A stretch of 64,000 bases of DNA from Zygnema cylindricum (Eukaryota; Streptophyta; Zygnematophyceae; Zygnematales; Zygnemataceae). Shown in pieces: positions 59,531 through 64,000 of the stretch (positions are counted from its first letter, which is position 1; each line of letters starts with the position of its first letter). The position numbers and the translations under genes were made by a program. The notes beneath the pieces were generated by a model. The model was not told where the DNA came from. It saw nothing but the letters and a program-made list of their open reading frames with translations, and did no database searches. Location: assembly GCA_037447655.1 (NCBI GenBank), contig JBBHKE010002976.1:1-64000 (forward strand). Reading direction: 5' to 3'.

Positions 59531-61026
59531 TTACCGGCCAAACTTGGGAGGAGGTGGACGTTTGCTGAATGCTTTTGGTGGAGGCGAAATTGCTGCATAC
59601 AAATTTTATTCAAACAAGTAAGAATAATTTTTTTTATTTACCATGATCCTAACCTGAGTGAACCTTAGGGCTTCTGTTTTTAAAGATTGGTGGGTTATGT
59701 GACCGGAGCTAGTTAAGTACAATGGAAAGATAAGAAAATTGACACCATGAAAAATTTAAAATTGGTACCACTCATTTTGGTGGAAAACCTAGGATTTAAA
59801 GACCTGTTATTGTTTGGCAGTAAAATCTTATTTCGATTAAAATGCAAGAAAACTCACTGAAAGTACAAAATATAGGACCTATTACCCAAAAAAAAAATCC
59901 TAGGTTCCATCATCCCAAGATGATATACTCATTTTTGGATCTTGGACATGATTGCCCCTTCATTTATATCAAATTTTTAGAATCATTTGTATTCATCGTT
60001 TGCAACACTAAATGGCAGATTGCGGTAACATCAAGAAAAAGCTAGTTATGGAATAAAAAAAAATTAATAAGTTTTCCCGACTTTACAAGTAAAACTGTTT
60101 CCGGAAATGGAAAACCCTTGTTGCAGACACATTTGACCGCAGAAATAGAAATTGGAGTACCCTTTAGGTCCGCAACTCCCTCCAACTTGATAGGCATTGC
60201 AGAAATTTTTGCACTCCGTCGATGATTTTTGATTGAAAAATTTAACTCCTCCATTATTTTTTAAGCAGTTACCCTCTTCCTTGATACATTGAGAATTGGT
60301 CTGCTTCTCATTTATTAAATAACTGGAAAAATAGTTGTTACTTATGTCAATTGAGTACTCGTCATTATAATCGTTTTCGACATAAGTAACATTTACGACG
60401 CCGGTTAGAAAGTTGTTGGAAATGTTCCTGAAAAACAAATGACAGTAAGTGATATCATTTGAGGTAAATCATTTTAGTTTTCTGCGATTAAGAAAATCCC
60501 TGATGATGGTGGGAAAAGATGTTTTTTGATGTGATATTATTCATCTAAAATTATTCTATTGACACGTGACATCACTTAGATTATTTCTGACTTGTGGCTG
60601 AGAACAACGAATTTTTTGAAATTTTTATAACTTTTAACTTTCTTTTTGCTTTTTATCTTAACAAAGCAACATTGTCTGCAGTGTTGTTCATTTTCATGCT
60701 TCAAATTTTTGGGATAGTAGAATCAATTTCCAATGGAATTTGAATGTCTAGCATAGCTGTATAATGGAATTACCTTAGGAAAAAAATATGTCAAGAGTTT
60801 GTGTCCACATACTTGTTATGGCCTGAGATATTGAAATCATTAAAATTATTGTGCTTTGATTTAAATAAGTAAATTCCATGAAAACAAACCTAGGAAAGTA
60901 AAATTGGTAGAGTCACGGAACCAAAGTTGTAAAAAGTAAATTTCATCCATGTTATAAACTTACAGAGTGGAAATCCCAAGGGATAAATTGATGTGCTGTA
61001 CTTTTCCAATAAACTTATTATTGTCT
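59531..61026 (-). CDS. Leucine-rich-repeat protein, C-terminal exons (partial model)
   Basis: Three minus-strand exons fit in phase: 61026-60964 (DNNKFIGKVQHINLSLGIST), 60427-60087 and 59592-59531. Joining the first two gives ISTLNISNNFLTGVVNV, an LRR of plant type, followed by EYSIDISNNYFSSYLINEK. After the repeats comes a cysteine-rich cap (SSTECKNFCNAYQVGGSCG, YFCGQMCLQQGFSISGN). The last exon encodes a short basic proline tail ending KRPPPPKFGR and a TAA. No membrane segment follows, so the protein is probably secreted. The exon-2 donor seen in the paralogue at 28781 (GGTGAGA) is TCGGGA here; a GTAAAG six bases upstream keeps the phase. Upstream exons were not identified with confidence. 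Confidence 0.55.
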
Positions 61027-62399
61027 CTGAAAATCGTCAAATAAAAAATATAAAGACCGTCAAAAGTAAATCAAATATAAGAACAGAATTGCTGTCAAAG
61101 GTAAATTCTCAAATTTCCAATGCTGATTTAATACTATGTCACGTAAAAAAAAATGTCTCACACTATGGCATCCATTTATTCTTCTTTTTTCTTCAATAAA
61201 GTTTTTTCCAAGGATAAAGAAATAGTAATAAATGGGCATCAACGAAAAAGGCATGTTTAGATGTTGATCTCCTTGCATTAATTATTTTGCTAACAACAAT
61301 CTTACCATCCAAGAGTAGAAAGAAAGGCTTATAGTTAGATCTGTGTTTCACGATTTCATCAAAAACTCATCAAGATTTACTAAAAATAATAAAAAACAAA
61401 AGAAAGGAAGATTCTTACATAGCTGCACTGGATTGGCTCCATGAAACAGTTGTTGGAATACACTTTTAGTTGTGTAATTAGTGAAAAGTACGTTTTTATA
61501 TGTACTTTAGTTTTGTATATAAATTCCAATACGGTACAGATGTTTCGAGTCTCATTTATGTGTTCATAGAAATTCATTCTTAGTGTAGGGATACTTTTAA
61601 CATTGTCGGTTCACATTGTAATCATTGCAATTATGCGTCGCGTAGTTTAACAAACCGTTGCTTCATCCGTCTCGTCCTTTCACAAACTAAAAATGACGAA
61701 GTGTACATTCACCATATTCTTTGTAGATTAATGATTCTTTATCATAGATTCCTCGTACGAAATATTCTTTTTGTCCTCAACTTTGCCATCCACCGACTTT
61801 GTCATTGGCCATCACCAGTTATACCGATTGGTCTTTTGCGGCCTCGATTCTTGTGTGGACGTCGTGTAACCAGTCCACTCTAATTGTACAGCTAGACTTA
61901 GCACTTAATCTGTATGTTTTGTACATCAAATTAACCGATTATAATGAGAAGACATTCTTTCGCCTGTGCTTCTCTTTTTTGTATTCTTTTTGTCTCTTTT
62001 GTCTTCTATCTTTTGCTTTCATATTCTTCTTGCCATGATTCTACCCTCTTTCATCTTTGATTTCTTTCTCCGATTTCCCTCTCTTTCGCCCACCATGCCC
62101 TTACCGTCTACAGGTTATGGGCACACACCATGCTCGTCATCTGTGCAATTTCTCTTTTCCTATCTTTTCCACTTCGTTTTTTCTTTTTTTGGCAAATTAT
62201 TTCTTTTGGAAGCAAATTATTTTCGAGACATTGTTTAAATATTACATTTTTGGTTGTCCCATTTTTCTATTTTTTTCCATTTTGGCTCTTTAAATGCCAT
62301 TTTTTGGAATTTCCATTTTTTTTTTTAAGTTTCATTTCTCCTTTATACATTTTTCTTTTTTTGGGATACTTCCCCTTTTATTCTTTCCCTTTTTGGAGG
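61027..62399. other. AT-rich stretch, possible 5' part of the LRR gene
   Basis: Further exons of the minus-strand LRR gene may lie here; candidate donors on the minus strand follow CAGCTAT (about 61420) and TTGGATG (about 61310), but the frames joining them are not convincing. Plus-strand frames are Phe-rich and unsupported. Confidence 0.35.
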
Positions 62400-63190
62400 G
62401 TCCTTGGCTTGTTGGAGCGCCTGAAGTTCATTCTTCGAAAATCTCTCCTCCATCCATTTTTTTACCTCTATTCAACATTCCGATTTTGTCTCTCTTTATT
62501 TTTCGGCATTTTGGAGGCCTCCCCGGAGTGTTTGAGTACCTAAAGTTTCGTCTTTGAAAATCCCTCAACATTCAATTTCTCCCTCCATCCGCCATGTTAG
62601 CTTTTTTTGATATCTTTTCGGTATATTGGAGCATCGGAAAGACTTTTTTCATCTTCCCTTCCAAATTTCCCCAATATTCCATTTTTCCTCTTCATCAACC
62701 ACCTTCCATTAAAGAATCACTTTATCTATCCTTCTCTCAAAATTTTGGAGGCCTCCTCGGAGTGTTAGTATTAGAAGTTTTATCTTTGAAGATCCCCTTG
62801 ACATTCCTTTTTTGACCTCTATCCGCCACCCCTTTTTTTTGGAGATCTTTCGGTTTATTGGAGCATTAAAAGGATTTTTTTCATCTTCCCTTCCGAAATT
62901 CCCCAATATTCTATTTTTCAATTCTACCAACCACCTTACTTTAAGACATTATTCTATCTTATCCCTATTTTCGGCATTTTGGAGGTCTTTTCGGAGTGTT
63001 TACATAATAGATTTTTTATCTTCAAAGATCCCTTTGACATTCTATTTTGACCTCTATCCGCCACCCTCTCTTTTTAGAGACATTTTCCGGTTTATTGGAG
63101 CATCGGAAGGAAAATATTTCTCATTTCTCTTCCAAATTTCCAAACACCTATTTTTTATTTTATTTTTCCTTCCACCAACCACTATTGCTT
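62400..63190. repeat. Tandem repeat of about 235 bp unit (about 3.4 copies)
   Basis: The phrase TATTGGAGCAT recurs at 62624, 62856 and 63093 (spacing 232 and 237), with a diverged start near 62412. Each unit also holds CATCTTCCCTTCC(A/G)AA, TTTTGGAGG, CGGAGTGTT and CTCTATCCGCCA in the same order. The Phe/Ser/Pro-rich open frames across it are repeat translations, not genes. Confidence 0.8.
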
Positions 63191-63511
63191 TGTACCTTTT
63201 TTTTTGCGACTTTTCAATTCCCCAAATATTTTTCCTCCCATGGAGCATTTCTTTTTGATTTTACACTCTTCATCAAATTTTTCTCTTTCTATCTTGCTTT
63301 AATTGACAAATTTGTACTTTATTTTCTCTCTTGTTAACCTTTTGAACAACATTAATTATAACTAAGTTTGTTACATCCTTTATACTCTCCCATACTTACA
63401 AGTTGGACGCATTACCCTTTTTTTGTTCTTCCCCTTTTATATTCTCTTACTCTTTCGTTCTCTCATTTTTCACTACTAGAAATGAGAGGGAGTATTGACA
63501 TACATTTCTAG

Positions 63512-63640
63512 TTGTGAAATTCCCACTTTCTACGCTATATAATTCCCTATTATTATGAAATTCCTATTTTCCCCTCTATATAAATCCACATTGTTGTGAA
63601 TTCCCAATTTCCACTCTATGTAATTCCCTATTCATCGACT
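63512..63640. repeat. Short tandem repeat of 41 bp unit (3 copies)
   Basis: Units starting TTGTGAAATTCCCA recur at 63512, 63553 and 63594, each followed by a T/C-rich part and CTATATAATTCCCTAT. More diverged traces (GTGAAATACCC, GTGAAATTCTT) continue to about 63730. Confidence 0.7.
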
Positions 63641-64000
63641 ACCCTTTCACTTAGACTCTATAATTGTGAAATACCCTTTTTGCATTCCCTAAATTCTCTA
63701 TATGATCTCCATGTTTTGTGAAATTCTTTATGTAATCCATTAAATTCTCTTATTACCATCCACCTTCTCACCTAGCCTCTATGGAGCCCCTTTTGTTTTG
63801 GAATAATTTTTTATCTCACCTTTATTTTTGCCAATTTTTTTTTTTTTATGATTCCTTTAACCCCTTTCAATCATCGTCTGATGTTTGACACTTTACTTTT
63901 CTCATTTTCCCTAAAATTGTCTTTGTTTTTTTTTTTTTCCACACCTTTTTTTATATTTAACTTTTGATGCTTTTATTTTTATTAACCATCCTTTCATCAT
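63641..64000. other. T-rich end of window, nothing supported
   Basis: Low-complexity T-rich DNA with poly-T runs. I see no gene, RNA or repeat boundary. Confidence 0.5.

Noticed and set aside
60813-60853. Extra LRR exon with an NNFNDFNISGHN-like translation
   Set aside because: Its phase does not fit the neighbouring exons, while joining 60964 directly to 60427 gives a perfect LRR.
61966-63337. Phe/Ser-rich plus-strand open frames near the window end
   Set aside because: T-rich and tandem-repeat translations with no domains or consistent frame.
1-64000. CRISPR array, prokaryotic operon or rRNA gene
   Set aside because: No regularly spaced identical repeats with unique spacers, no rRNA core sequence, and the gene structure is clearly eukaryotic.

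Overview
This is a eukaryotic nuclear window: low-GC, rich in introns and dominated by transposable elements. The organism cannot be named from the sequence. Two metabolic genes point to the green (plant-like) lineage. The ALG11 protein has plant-style blocks ([41 protein letters not shown]). A histidine-biosynthesis gene (imidazoleglycerol-phosphate dehydratase, absent from animals) has a Ser/Arg-rich transit-like N-terminus. The standard code, GT-AG introns and an initiator-Met-type primer site in a Copia element fit this. That placement is inference from remembered family features.

Layout. 1-1781: AT-rich upstream DNA ending in a CT tract. 1782-9178 (+): ALG11, six exons with matching phases giving 466 aa; its introns hold duplicated 3' splice sites and a minisatellite. 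11990-15646 (-): a secreted PAN/Apple-domain protein with a proline-rich linker, three exons with matching phases, and two DNA transposons in its long intron. 16.5-23.5 kb: a cluster of related DNA transposons with CACCG termini and TA target duplications, plus one element of another type (hAT-like ends, palindromic ATCGATA motifs). 23708-26446 (+): the first three exons of imidazoleglycerol-phosphate dehydratase, with no recognisable C-terminal half downstream. 28430-29258 (+): a decayed copy of the end of a leucine-rich-repeat (LRR) gene whose better-preserved relative lies inverted at 59531-61026.

29475-46858 is nested: a hAT-like element split by 16.47 kb of Gypsy material (minus-strand gag and pol, LTR-like modules in unusual order), itself interrupted by a plus-strand Copia gag fragment and a 4.5 kb minus-strand LTR element carrying gag but no recognisable pol. 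46959-47912 is the second copy of a Harbinger-type element. 48-59.5 kb holds a Gypsy integrase tail, a decayed but structurally complete Copia element (about 49991-55784, minus), and two Copia reverse-transcriptase fragments in tail-to-tail inverted orientation. 61-64 kb is T-rich DNA with two tandem repeats.

The host genes do not form a pathway. ALG11 acts in ER N-glycan assembly, the dehydratase in histidine synthesis, and the PAN and LRR proteins are probably extracellular. The strongest unusual signals are the in-frame arrays of duplicated 3' splice sites in ALG11, the CACCG-terminus transposon family with swapped internal modules, and the permuted Gypsy block.
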